This document shows positions 6,980 through 14,764 of a DNA stretch of 18,483 bases, piece after piece. Position numbers and translations under genes: made by a program. Origin of the DNA: Candidatus Aminicenantes bacterium UBA876 (GTDB taxonomy: Bacteria; Acidobacteriota; Aminicenantia; UBA2199); NCBI GenBank assembly GCA_002294665.1, contig DBFQ01000064.1, positions 9,509 through 27,991 of the forward strand. Direction: 5' to 3'. The first letter of the stretch is position 1, and each line of letters begins with the position of its first letter. Below the pieces are notes generated by a model. It did not search any database. It was not told the origin of the DNA and saw only the letters and a program-made list of their open reading frames with translations.

Positions 6980-7438
6980 ATGACACGAGAAGAAATCATG
7001 CAGAAATACCCGAAGTCCGGCGACAACCTCATCGCCATTCTTCACGATTTGCAGGACAATTGCGAATGGAACTATCTGTCCAAGGAAGATCTGCAGGCAA
7101 CGGCGGATTATCTGCAATTTCCCTACAGTTTTGTGCATGGAGTGGCGACTTTTTACACCATGTTCAGCCTGGAACCGCGGGGAAGAAATGTGATCCGCAT
7201 ATGCCAATCGCCTCCCTGTCATTTAATGGGTGCCAGTACGATTTCAGACGAACTGGAAAAAATCCTGGGAGTCGGATTCGGCGAGACAACGCCTGATCGC
7301 CAGTTTACGCTTGAGATGACCTCCTGTCTGGGGGTATGCGGAGTTGCTCCGGCCATGATGATCAATGACCAGGTGTACGGAAACCTGAATGCCGAGAGAG
7401 TCAAACAGATTATCGATGAGAAAAGGAGGGAGAAGTGA
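6980..7438 (+). CDS. NuoE-like [2Fe-2S] subunit (second copy)
   Basis: The protein has 152 residues and starts at the ATG at 6980 behind a GGTGAGGTGAA ribosome site. All four cluster ligands of the NuoE family are present: C75-x4-C80 (CQSPPC) and C116-x3-C120 (CLGVC), with GVAPAMMINDQVYGNL after them. It is clearly a paralogue of the protein at 4232-4732 but not a recent copy, since most positions outside the motifs differ. It would pair with the second NuoF-like subunit, whose gene overlaps its stop codon (GTGA). Each flavin subunit in this operon therefore has its own [2Fe-2S] partner. Confidence 0.9.
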   Translation: MTREEIMQKYPKSGDNLIAILHDLQDNCEWNYLSKEDLQATADYLQFPYSFVHGVATFYTMFSLEPRGRNVIRICQSPPCHLMGASTISDELEKILGVGFGETTPDRQFTLEMTSCLGVCGVAPAMMINDQVYGNLNAERVKQIIDEKRREK

Positions 7439-9033
7439 GTATTTACAGGGCTCATATTCTGCTCCCCATAGATGAGGGAACGATCCAGGCGGGCGTTTTT
7501 GAAATCCAACGCGAATTGAAAACGCTCCTTCAACAGGAGAGCCTGGAGCAGGAAATCAAAATTCTGGAAACCGGAACCATCGGAGTGATCGGAAAAGGTG
7601 TCCAGATAGTGGTGTATCCGGACGACGTGACCTATCTCAATGTTACCCCGGACAGCTTGAAGGAGATTTTCGCCGAGCATATTGTCAAGGGAAGGATTGC
7701 CAGACGCGTGGAGCATTACACGGCTGGAGCAAAAATCGCAACGGAAGGCCGCAAAGCAATCGGGCTTACCCGGACCCAGCAGAGAATCGTCTTGAACAAA
7801 TGCTGGAAGATTGATCCGGAGAGTATTGATGACGCGTTGGCGTCCGGAGGATACCAGGGCATAGAGCGGATTCTCAGTCAGGGAATCACCCCGGACCAGG
7901 TGATTAAGGAAATCACGGATTCCGGATTGCGCGGTCGTGGCGGTGCGGGCTTTCCAACCGGCTTGAAGTGGTCTTTTACCCGGAAGGCCGAAGGAAATGA
8001 TAAATACATGATCTGCAATGCAGATGAAGGCGAGCCGGGAACGTTCAAGGACCGCCTGATCATGGAAGGTGATCCGCATAAGCTGGTCGAGGGTATGATG
8101 ATTGCCGGGTATGCGATCGGCGCCGGCAAGGGATTTATCTATATCCGCGGCGAATACCAGCTTTCCATTGATCGGATTCAGAAAGCCATCGACCAGGCCC
8201 GTGAATACAGCCTGCTTGGCGAGAGGATTCTGGATACCGATTTTTCTTTTGACCTCGAGATCAGGAAGGGCGCCGGAGCGTATGTATGCGGCGAAGAAAC
8301 CTCCTTGATCGATTCGCTGGAAGGGAAAAGGGGATATCCCCGGATCAAGCCTCCTTTCCCGGCCAACAAGGGGTTGTGGCAGAAACCCACCTGTGTCAAC
8401 AATGTGGAGACACTGGCCAATGTACCGGATATTATCTTCGCGGGAGCCGAATGGTTCCGCAAGTTCGGTACGGAAAAATCAACCGGGACCAAGGTGTTTA
8501 CCATCCTGGGTCACGTGGAGTTTCCCGGCCTGATTGAGGTCGAGATGGGGACGCCGCTGCGGGAAATCATCTTTTCATATGGCGGTGGAATCAAGGGAGG
8601 CAAGCGCTTCAAGGCCGCGTTGGTCGGCGGTGCCGCCGGTGTTTTCCTCTCCGAACGCCTGCTGGATGTGCCGATGGATTTTGAAAGCCTGAAGGAAAAT
8701 GCCGCTGTTCTGGGTTCCGGTGCCATCCTGGTGATGAACGAGGATGCCGACATGGTGGAAATGCTGTCCTCCGTCATTCAGTTCTTTGTTCATGAATCCT
8801 GCGGGCAGTGTGCGCCCTGCAGGGTTGGGACGCGCCAGCTCCACGGTTTGATATCACGTATCCGTGAAGGCAAGGGACAGGAAGAGGACATCGATCAAAT
8901 GGTGGCAATTTCCCAGGCGATGCTCCAGACATCCCTGTGTCCCCTGGGGCAATCCCTGATCATGCCGGTAAAGAGTGCCGTGGAGAATTTCAGGCAGGAT
9001 TTTCTCGATAGAATCAAACAATCAGTCAATTAG
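7435..9033 (+). CDS. NuoF-like NADH-binding flavin subunit (second copy, reduced iron-sulfur content)
   Basis: The 532-residue product starts at a GTG overlapping the previous stop. The FMN/NADH core is intact (GRGGAGFPTGLKW, CNADEGEPG, GAGAYVCGEETSL), as is the core [4Fe-4S] site (C456, C459, C462, C502). Two things differ from the first copy. The N-terminal thioredoxin-like domain is present but lacks all four cluster cysteines (Pro11, Thr16, Thr48 and Ile52 stand where the first copy has Cys). The protein also ends soon after the core, without the zinc-site pair or the two C-terminal [4Fe-4S] motifs. It probably links NAD(H) to the formate dehydrogenase subunit encoded 14 bp downstream and is less likely to be a bifurcation site itself. 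Confidence 0.92.
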   Translation: MSIYRAHILLPIDEGTIQAGVFEIQRELKTLLQQESLEQEIKILETGTIGVIGKGVQIVVYPDDVTYLNVTPDSLKEIFAEHIVKGRIARRVEHYTAGAKIATEGRKAIGLTRTQQRIVLNKCWKIDPESIDDALASGGYQGIERILSQGITPDQVIKEITDSGLRGRGGAGFPTGLKWSFTRKAEGNDKYMICNADEGEPGTFKDRLIMEGDPHKLVEGMMIAGYAIGAGKGFIYIRGEYQLSIDRIQKAIDQAREYSLLGERILDTDFSFDLEIRKGAGAYVCGEETSLIDSLEGKRGYPRIKPPFPANKGLWQKPTCVNNVETLANVPDIIFAGAEWFRKFGTEKSTGTKVFTILGHVEFPGLIEVEMGTPLREIIFSYGGGIKGGKRFKAALVGGAAGVFLSERLLDVPMDFESLKENAAVLGSGAILVMNEDADMVEMLSSVIQFFVHESCGQCAPCRVGTRQLHGLISRIREGKGQEEDIDQMVAISQAMLQTSLCPLGQSLIMPVKSAVENFRQDFLDRIKQSVN

Positions 9034-9047
9034 GCAAGGAGGAAAAG

Positions 9048-11756
9048 ATGTCAGAAAAGGTCACTTTATACATCGATGGCAAAGAGATCCAGGCTGAGAA
9101 GGGTGCAAACCTGTTGCAGGTGGCCAGGGAAAACGGGTTTGACATCCCCGGTCTTTGTTATTACGAAAAGGTCACCCCCAGCGGAGATTGCCGGCTTTGT
9201 GTGGTAAAAGTCGAGGGCAGGCCGGGAATGGTTCCGTCGTGTATGCTGCAGGTCGAGGCCGGTATGAAGATCACCGCCTTCGATAGCGAATTGGAAGAAA
9301 TGCGCAAGCTGCTGCTTGAATTAATACTCTCTGAGCACAATGACGATTGCATCAACTGTACCCGTGACGGCGACTGCGAATTGCAGGACCTTGCATTCCG
9401 TTATGGAGTGGAGTTGGGAAAACGACGTTTCCCTTCGATCTGGAGAGAGGTTACCCAGTTCAAAGACGAGGGTTCTCCGGTCTTGCTCTACGACTCCACC
9501 AAGTGCATCAAGTGTGGACGTTGTATAAAAGCCTGCTATGAGATCCAGGGTAAGGGAGTGCTGAACTTTGCCAACCGTGGCATGGAAACCGTAATCGTTG
9601 CCGGTCTGGCGGACTGGAAAGGCTCGGAATGTGATGGCTGCGGCGAATGCGTGCAGGCCTGTCCGGTCGGGGCCATTGTGGATAAACCGGTGTACGGCCA
9701 GAGGGTACGGAAAAAAGATGTGGAAAAACATGTTGTTACCACATGTGCCTACTGCGGAGTCGGTTGCCAGCTCAACCTCTGGGTGAAAAACAACCGCATT
9801 ATCAAGGTCAAGGGTGAAGACCTGGTCCCCAATTTCGGCGCCACCTGCGTCAAGGGGCGCTTCGGCCTCGATTTCGTGGACAATAGAGATCGCTTGACCA
9901 CCCCCCTGATCAAGGAAAACGGCAAGTTCCGCGAAGCGGATTGGGATGAAGCCCTTGATCTCGTTGCCCGGCGTCTATCCCAGATCAAGGAAAAGCACGG
10001 TCCCGACAGCCTGGCCGGGCTCTCTTCCGCGCGTTGCACCAATGAAGAGAACTTTGTTTTTCAGAAGTTCATGCGCGCAGTGATCGGCACCAACAACGTG
10101 GATCATTGCGCCCGCCTGTGCCATGCGTCAACCGTCGCGGGCCTGGCCAGTACGTTCGGCTCCGGCGCCATGACCAACTCCATCGAAGAGTTGGAACACG
10201 CGGACGTGATCCTGGTAACCGGATCCAACACAACCGAAACCCATCCGGTGATCGCCACGCGGATCAAGCGGGCCGTTTTGTTTCACGGCGCCAAGTTGAT
10301 TGTGGTGGATCCGCGAAAAATCGACCTGGTCAAGTACGCGACCGTGTGGATGCGGCAGCGGAATGGAACGGACGTGGCCTGGATGAACGGCATGATGAAC
10401 GTGATTCTCAAGGAAGGTCTGGAAGACAAAGAGTACATTGCTTCCCGAACAGAGGGTTACGAAGAATTCAAAAAAGTGGTTGAAAAATATACCCCCGAGA
10501 AAGTGGAAGAGATCACAGGGATTCCCAAAGAAAAGATCATCGAAGCCGCGCGCATATACGCGAATGCCAAAGCCGCCAGTATTGTCTACTCCATGGGTAT
10601 TACCCAGCACACCACGGGTACGGACAACGTGCGTTCGACCGCCAATCTGTCCATGCTGACAGGCAATGTGGGCAAGGAATCCGCGGGCGTCAACCCCTTG
10701 CGCGGCCAGAACAACGTCCAGGGCGCCTGTGACATGGGGGCGTTGCCCAATGTCTATCCCGGGTACCAGGCGGTAACCCTGCCGGCGGCAAAAGAGAAGT
10801 TTTCTGCGGCCTGGGGCCGTGAAATGGACGATAAGGTCGGTTTGACCGTTGTCGAAATGATGAATGCGGCGGCAGAAAAAAAGGTCAAGGCCATGTATCT
10901 CATGGGCGAGAACCCCATGGTTTCGGATCCCAACCTGAACCATGTCAAAGAGGCTCTGGAAGCCCTGGATTTCCTGGTGGTCCAGGATATTTTCCTGACC
11001 GAGACCGCCCAGATGGCCGACGTGGTGCTTCCCGTGATGCTTTTTGCCGAGAAAGAGGGCAATTACACCAATACGGAACGCCGGGTCCTCTGGCTGAACA
11101 AAGCCGTGGATGCTCCAGGGAAATGCCGCGTGGATTGGGAAATCGTATGCGAGATCGCCCGGCGCATGGGTTACGCGATGGATTACGATTCCATCAAGGA
11201 TATCATTGATGAAATCAACGCCCTGACGCCGCAGTACGCGGGAATCACCTACGAGCGCATCATGAACGGTGAACGGCTGCAATGGCCGTGCCCGGATGCG
11301 AGTCACCCGGGAACCAAATTCCTGCACAAAGACAAGTTTGCCCGCGGCAAGGGCCTGTTCTTCCCGGTTGAGCATATTCCGCCGGCTGAATGGCCGGATG
11401 AGGCCTATCCTTTCATGCTGTCAACGGGACGGATTCTCTTCCACTACCATACCGGTTCCATGAGCCGGAGGGCACAGGCTTTGAATGAATACGTTGAGGG
11501 GCCCTACATGGAAATGCACGCGCGTGATATGGAAAGAATGAATATCCGGCATGGCGAAGAGGTGCTGGTATCATCGCGCCGTGGACAGATCAAAACCGTG
11601 GCCATGCAAAGCGACCGCGTGGATGAAAAGTCGGTTTTTATCCCCTTTCATTTCGCGGAAGCTGCGGCCAACGTGTTGACCAATGACGCTTTGGACCCGG
11701 TGGCCAAGATCCCGGAATTCAAAGTCGCAGCCTGTAAGATCGAAAAAATAGGTTAA
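9048..11756 (+). CDS. fdhA: Molybdenum/tungsten formate dehydrogenase catalytic subunit with NuoG-like iron-sulfur N-terminus
   Basis: The 902-residue enzyme interconverts formate and CO2. Its N-terminus matches NuoG/HydA: a [2Fe-2S] site (C37, C48, C51, C65), a His-Cys3 [4Fe-4S] site (H97, C101, C104, C110) and two ferredoxin-type sites (C153/156/159/163 and C195/198/201/205). Then comes the formate dehydrogenase body with its own [4Fe-4S] site (C233, C236, C240, C267), the nearby K269, and the active-site pair C358-H359 in DHCARLCH. The residue at the selenocysteine position is an ordinary TGC cysteine codon. GITQHTTGTDNVR carries the expected active-site arginine region, and the C-terminal cofactor-binding domain runs to the end. 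There is no twin-arginine signal, so it acts in the cytoplasm. Whether it binds Mo or W is not visible. Confidence 0.93.
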   Translation: MSEKVTLYIDGKEIQAEKGANLLQVARENGFDIPGLCYYEKVTPSGDCRLCVVKVEGRPGMVPSCMLQVEAGMKITAFDSELEEMRKLLLELILSEHNDDCINCTRDGDCELQDLAFRYGVELGKRRFPSIWREVTQFKDEGSPVLLYDSTKCIKCGRCIKACYEIQGKGVLNFANRGMETVIVAGLADWKGSECDGCGECVQACPVGAIVDKPVYGQRVRKKDVEKHVVTTCAYCGVGCQLNLWVKNNRIIKVKGEDLVPNFGATCVKGRFGLDFVDNRDRLTTPLIKENGKFREADWDEALDLVARRLSQIKEKHGPDSLAGLSSARCTNEENFVFQKFMRAVIGTNNVDHCARLCHASTVAGLASTFGSGAMTNSIEELEHADVILVTGSNTTETHPVIATRIKRAVLFHGAKLIVVDPRKIDLVKYATVWMRQRNGTDVAWMNGMMNVILKEGLEDKEYIASRTEGYEEFKKVVEKYTPEKVEEITGIPKEKIIEAARIYANAKAASIVYSMGITQHTTGTDNVRSTANLSMLTGNVGKESAGVNPLRGQNNVQGACDMGALPNVYPGYQAVTLPAAKEKFSAAWGREMDDKVGLTVVEMMNAAAEKKVKAMYLMGENPMVSDPNLNHVKEALEALDFLVVQDIFLTETAQMADVVLPVMLFAEKEGNYTNTERRVLWLNKAVDAPGKCRVDWEIVCEIARRMGYAMDYDSIKDIIDEINALTPQYAGITYERIMNGERLQWPCPDASHPGTKFLHKDKFARGKGLFFPVEHIPPAEWPDEAYPFMLSTGRILFHYHTGSMSRRAQALNEYVEGPYMEMHARDMERMNIRHGEEVLVSSRRGQIKTVAMQSDRVDEKSVFIPFHFAEAAANVLTNDALDPVAKIPEFKVAACKIEKIG

Positions 11757-11774
11757 TCCAAAAGGAGGAGACGC

Positions 11775-12605
11775 ATGCAGATGGAGTGCAAGAACCCCGC
11801 CACTATTGCTGCTGACCTGGCGAATAGTGTGTGTGTAAAGAAAGTGAAATCCAGTGTGTTCAACCTGACCGTACTGGGAATTCTGGCCGGCGCCTTTATC
11901 GGCTTCGGCGCCTGGCTTGCAACCGTAGTCGGTCACGACATGGGGGCCAGCTTGGGCTTGGGCATGACCAAGTTCATGATGGGCGCCGTCTTTAGCGTCG
12001 GCCTGATGCTGGTGGTTATTGCCGGAGCGGAACTGTTTACCGGCAACAACCTGATCGTATTGAGCGTGTTAGAGAAAAAGGCGAGCTTTGGCGGACTGAT
12101 GCGCAACTGGTCGATCGTGTATGTCGCCAACCTGATCGGCTCCGTGCTGCTGGCGCTGATTATTTTTTACGGCGGCCTTTGGAAAACGGGCGGCAACGCG
12201 GTTGGGAATTTTGCCATGGGCATCGCCAATGGCAAAGTGGACCTGGCATTCTGGCCGGCGTTTTTCCGGGCCATCGGCTGTAACTGGCTGGTATGCCTGG
12301 CCGTGTGGATGGCGCTCTCTTCAAGAGACACCGTGGGTAAAGTGTTTGCCATCTTTTTCCCCATCATGGCCTTTGTCGCGTCCGGATTTGAGCACAGCAT
12401 CGCCAACATGTTCTTTATCCCCATGGGCTTGCTGCTCAAGACCGTTGGCCTGGCCGGTGTCGAGGCTTCTTCCAACCTGAATATGTACGGATTCCTGGTC
12501 AAAAACGAGATCCCGGTCACACTGGGAAATATCGTCGGCGGAGCCTTTTTCGTGGCTACGCTGTACTGGTCGGTGTATATCCGCAAACAAAAAGAGATCG
12601 CGTAA
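11775..12605 (+). CDS. focA: FocA-type formate channel (formate/nitrite transporter family)
   Basis: The 276-residue integral membrane protein has about six hydrophobic segments and the signatures of the formate/nitrite transporter family: GAELFTGNN, FFRAIGCNWLVCLAVW, ASGFEHSIANMFFIPMG (holding the conserved pore histidine) and the IPVTLGNIVGG ending. The family forms pentameric channels for formate or related small anions. Its position 18 bp after fdhA, with a strong AGGAGG site and the intrinsic terminator right after it, supports formate as substrate. It can serve export during fermentation or uptake, depending on which way the dehydrogenase runs. ATG at 11775 is chosen; the ATG two codons later is possible. 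Confidence 0.92.
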   Translation: MQMECKNPATIAADLANSVCVKKVKSSVFNLTVLGILAGAFIGFGAWLATVVGHDMGASLGLGMTKFMMGAVFSVGLMLVVIAGAELFTGNNLIVLSVLEKKASFGGLMRNWSIVYVANLIGSVLLALIIFYGGLWKTGGNAVGNFAMGIANGKVDLAFWPAFFRAIGCNWLVCLAVWMALSSRDTVGKVFAIFFPIMAFVASGFEHSIANMFFIPMGLLLKTVGLAGVEASSNLNMYGFLVKNEIPVTLGNIVGGAFFVATLYWSVYIRKQKEIA

Positions 12606-12620
12606 GTATCCGGGGAACGG

Positions 12621-12658
12621 AAAAGCGGGAAAGCCTCCGGCTTTCCCGCTTTTTTTTT
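12621..12658 (+). terminator. Strong intrinsic terminator after focA
   Basis: An 11-bp perfect GC-rich stem (GCGGGAAAGCC at 12625-12635 with GGCTTTCCCGC at 12639-12649), a 3-base loop and a run of nine T residues (12650-12658), preceded by AAAA, form a textbook rho-independent terminator. It lies between focA and fdhD, leaving 25 bases before the fdhD start codon. Confidence 0.92.
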
Positions 12659-12683
12659 GCAGTGTGAACAGGCGAGGCGAAAC

Positions 12684-13412
12684 ATGATAGAAATGCAGGA
12701 AATGTTGGAAATCCACCGCTACCAAGACGGAAAAATTGCGGCCATGCAGGATGCGGTGGTGGTGGAACGGCTGGTTTCCTTAGCGATCAACAACAAAATT
12801 ACTTTTCATCACTCCATCTCCCCGGCGCTGTATGCCGAGTTCGCGATCGGTTTTCTCCTGACTTCCGGAATGGCTTCGACGTTTCAGGATATATCGGAGT
12901 TGCTGGTACACGAGGATACCATCAGCGCAACCGTTCGGAATCTTCGGATTCCAGCCGGTTGCGGCAAAGGGGCCGGCGGCGGATTGTTGCCCCTGGATTT
13001 CAAAAAGTCGAAAATTTCTCTGCGCCCGCGTCAAGTCGATTACGCCAGCCTGGAGGGGTTGTTCGCGGATTTCTCCCGGCGTTCAGCGGTTTTCCGCCAA
13101 ACCGGTGGAACCCATTCCGCGGCCTTGTCCGCCGGTGGTCGCGTGGTTTTTTTTGCCGAGGACATTGGACGTCACAATGCGATTGACAAGGTGGTGGGTG
13201 CAGGTGCAATGGCTGGCATAGACCTCGCCGACATGTTGTTGTTGACCAGTGGTCGCATCTCAACAGAAATTGTAAATAAGGCCGGCCAGGTGCGCCTGTC
13301 GGGCGTCATCTCGCACTCCGCCCCCACCAGCCTTGCGGTGCGGTTGGCGACACAATACGGTATGAGATTGATCGGGTTTTTGCGCGGGAACCGCTTTAAT
13401 ATCTATTCATGA
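12684..13412 (+). CDS. fdhD: FdhD sulfurtransferase, formate dehydrogenase maturation
   Basis: FdhD passes sulfur to the molybdenum cofactor of formate dehydrogenase, which that enzyme needs for activity. The family motifs are present: EFAIGFLLTSG, FRQTGGTHSAAL, EDIGRHNAIDKV, the TSGR segment, SAPTSLAV and the C-terminal IGFLRGNRFNIYS. The start is the ATG at 12684 with GAGG upstream; an open frame from a TTG at 12657 lies in the terminator tail and is unlikely. At 242 residues it is slightly short (E. coli about 277). The CxxC loop that carries the persulfide in E. coli is reduced to a single cysteine, Cys93 in GCGKG, and it is the only cysteine in the protein. The stop codon lies inside a long hairpin. 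Confidence 0.92.
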   Translation: MIEMQEMLEIHRYQDGKIAAMQDAVVVERLVSLAINNKITFHHSISPALYAEFAIGFLLTSGMASTFQDISELLVHEDTISATVRNLRIPAGCGKGAGGGLLPLDFKKSKISLRPRQVDYASLEGLFADFSRRSAVFRQTGGTHSAALSAGGRVVFFAEDIGRHNAIDKVVGAGAMAGIDLADMLLLTSGRISTEIVNKAGQVRLSGVISHSAPTSLAVRLATQYGMRLIGFLRGNRFNIYS

Positions 13413-13445
13413 ACAGGGACAGGGTTGCCCTGTCCCTGTTCATGA
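13407..13445. repeat. Perfect 18-bp inverted repeat at the fdhD stop codon
   Basis: Bases 13407-13424 and 13428-13445 pair perfectly around a TTG loop; the inner stem is ACAGGGACAGGG with CCCTGTCCCTGT. The fdhD stop codon (13410-13412) lies in the left arm. A T7 run comes only at 13457-13463, 11 bases past the stem, so this is not a standard terminator on the plus strand, and there is no T-run on the minus strand. It may still separate the convergent fdhD and porin transcripts, or be a REP-like element. Confidence 0.8.
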
Positions 13446-13463
13446 CATGTCCTCTGTCTTTTT

Positions 13464-14582
13464 TTAAAATCCGTAGATGGCACTGAAGATGAACTGGTTG
13501 GTCTTGGCTTTGTCGTTTACCTGCAGATAGCTGCTCAGGAAATGAGTGTACTCGAGGGCAAAGGAAACTTTTCCGCCGACGTGATACTGAATACCGCTGA
13601 AAATACAACTGGTGTCCTGAAGCGTTCCCAGTCCCAATTGCTTGTCTTCGGTCAGGTTTTCAAAAGCGTAACCCAGCCACAGGCTGGACTTTTTCAGTTT
13701 ATACAGGATTTCCGCCCAGAAACTCATTACATTAACGCCGTCAAAAGTGTTGATCGGGGTATCCTGAAAAACTCCGGCCCGGGACAGGAATACCGAGAGA
13801 TTCTCGCCCATACCGAATTCGCCCTGCACGACCAGATTGTCTGTGGCGGGAATGATCCAGTCCAGGCTGACGCCCACGATATCCACATCCGTTTCCACGT
13901 CGAAGGCGGTATGACGGTCCTTGCCGTAGGCGGCGGACAGACCCATCTTGTATTGCTTTTTGTCCCCGAGAGTTAGTCCAAGCCTGGCTTGAAGGATGGG
14001 CAGGCCGGTGGAAATGGCGCCCTGCAGTGTGGGATCATTCAAACTAAAGGCGAAATTGAAATTCTCCTGCGCAACCGTGACGCGCAGCTGGGCCCGGCGG
14101 AACCCCAGGTTCCCCGTATTCCACATGTAACCATTGGTCATCATGGTCCTAGGACCGATGGGGGAGAACAGGTCCCAGAACTGACCGGCCAGAATGGAAA
14201 CGGTTCCCTTTGAGAGGGTCAGGAATACATGCCGGGTGCGGAACTGCATCTGGTTACGACTGGAAGCATCAAACAGGTCCAACTCCAGTGTACCTTTGAC
14301 CTTCCAATCTCCGGGGAGTTGGGGGCCGGCGATGTTGAGGCCGAAGCGGCTGTGCATGGCGGTGAAACCCGTGGTACTTTGATCTCCGCTTACGGCGAAG
14401 CGGGGAGCGATCAGGCTGTTGGTCGGGTTGTCCTGGAGGGTGGCGTCAAATTTAAAGAAACCGTACAGGTCCACCGTGTACGTCTCTGTGTCAACGAGTT
14501 TGACGGCCGCTGACGCAGGTGAAACCAGGCTGATAAAAATAATCGGGGCCAAACAGAACAGAAGCAGGTGTTTCTGATGCAT
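13464..14582 (-). CDS. Probable outer-membrane beta-barrel porin
   Basis: The 372-residue protein has an N-terminal signal peptide (KHLLLFCLAPIIFISL, then a likely cleavage after PASAA). The rest is rich in alternating polar/hydrophobic strands with aromatic ends, such as YGFFKFDATL and SFALEYTHFLSSYL, and it ends in Phe (IFSAIYGF), the usual beta-barrel assembly signal. It resembles DcaP-like or similar anion or small-substrate porins, but I do not recognise a named family with certainty. The ATG at 14582 is preferred because GGAGAG lies just upstream; the ATG at 14594 has no ribosome site. It runs against the formate genes, convergent with fdhD and divergent from mobA. A role in formate or organic-acid passage is only a guess. 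Confidence 0.75.
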   Translation of the reverse strand: MHQKHLLLFCLAPIIFISLVSPASAAVKLVDTETYTVDLYGFFKFDATLQDNPTNSLIAPRFAVSGDQSTTGFTAMHSRFGLNIAGPQLPGDWKVKGTLELDLFDASSRNQMQFRTRHVFLTLSKGTVSILAGQFWDLFSPIGPRTMMTNGYMWNTGNLGFRRAQLRVTVAQENFNFAFSLNDPTLQGAISTGLPILQARLGLTLGDKKQYKMGLSAAYGKDRHTAFDVETDVDIVGVSLDWIIPATDNLVVQGEFGMGENLSVFLSRAGVFQDTPINTFDGVNVMSFWAEILYKLKKSSLWLGYAFENLTEDKQLGLGTLQDTSCIFSGIQYHVGGKVSFALEYTHFLSSYLQVNDKAKTNQFIFSAIYGF

Positions 14583-14622
14583 GAGTCTCTCCATGGCAAT
14601 TTTTTGTTTAATATTAAATGTA

Positions 14623-14651
14623 ATAATACCGCAAAATCGCCTCGCTGGCAA
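14623..14651 (-). promoter_or_regulatory. Putative sigma70-type promoter for the porin gene
   Basis: On the minus strand TTGCCA (14651-14646) and TATTAT (14628-14623) are separated by exactly 17 bp. Transcription would begin near 14616, giving a leader of about 34 bases with a GGAGAG ribosome site before the ATG at 14582. Confidence 0.5.
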
Positions 14652-14700
14652 GGGTGGCTGCGAAACGTTTGTTCCAGAACGAATTGCTGTAAAATTGCGG

Positions 14701-14729
14701 TTGCCCTCCAAAGTGCTTTTTATTATAAT
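14701..14729 (+). promoter_or_regulatory. Putative sigma70-type promoter for mobA
   Basis: TTGCCC at 14701-14706 and a perfect TATAAT at 14724-14729 are spaced by 17 bp. Transcription would begin near 14736, about 29 bases before the chosen mobA start at 14765. This promoter and the porin promoter share the 182-bp divergent intergenic region, with 49 bp between their -35 boxes. Confidence 0.55.
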
Positions 14730-14764
14730 CTGGCTTCCAATGATTGAAATTTTGCAGACAATAT

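Noticed and set aside
10128..11375. A 415-codon open frame on the minus strand opposite fdhA
   Set aside because: It lies wholly antisense to a gene with clear motifs, has no ribosome site or recognisable domain, and its composition mirrors the codon bias of fdhA.
4232..11756. Respiratory complex I (nuo) operon
   Set aside because: Only NuoE/F/G-like parts occur; no membrane subunits are present and the large subunit has a formate dehydrogenase active site.
9048..11756. Selenocysteine-containing formate dehydrogenase
   Set aside because: The active-site codon is TGC and the frame has no internal TGA.
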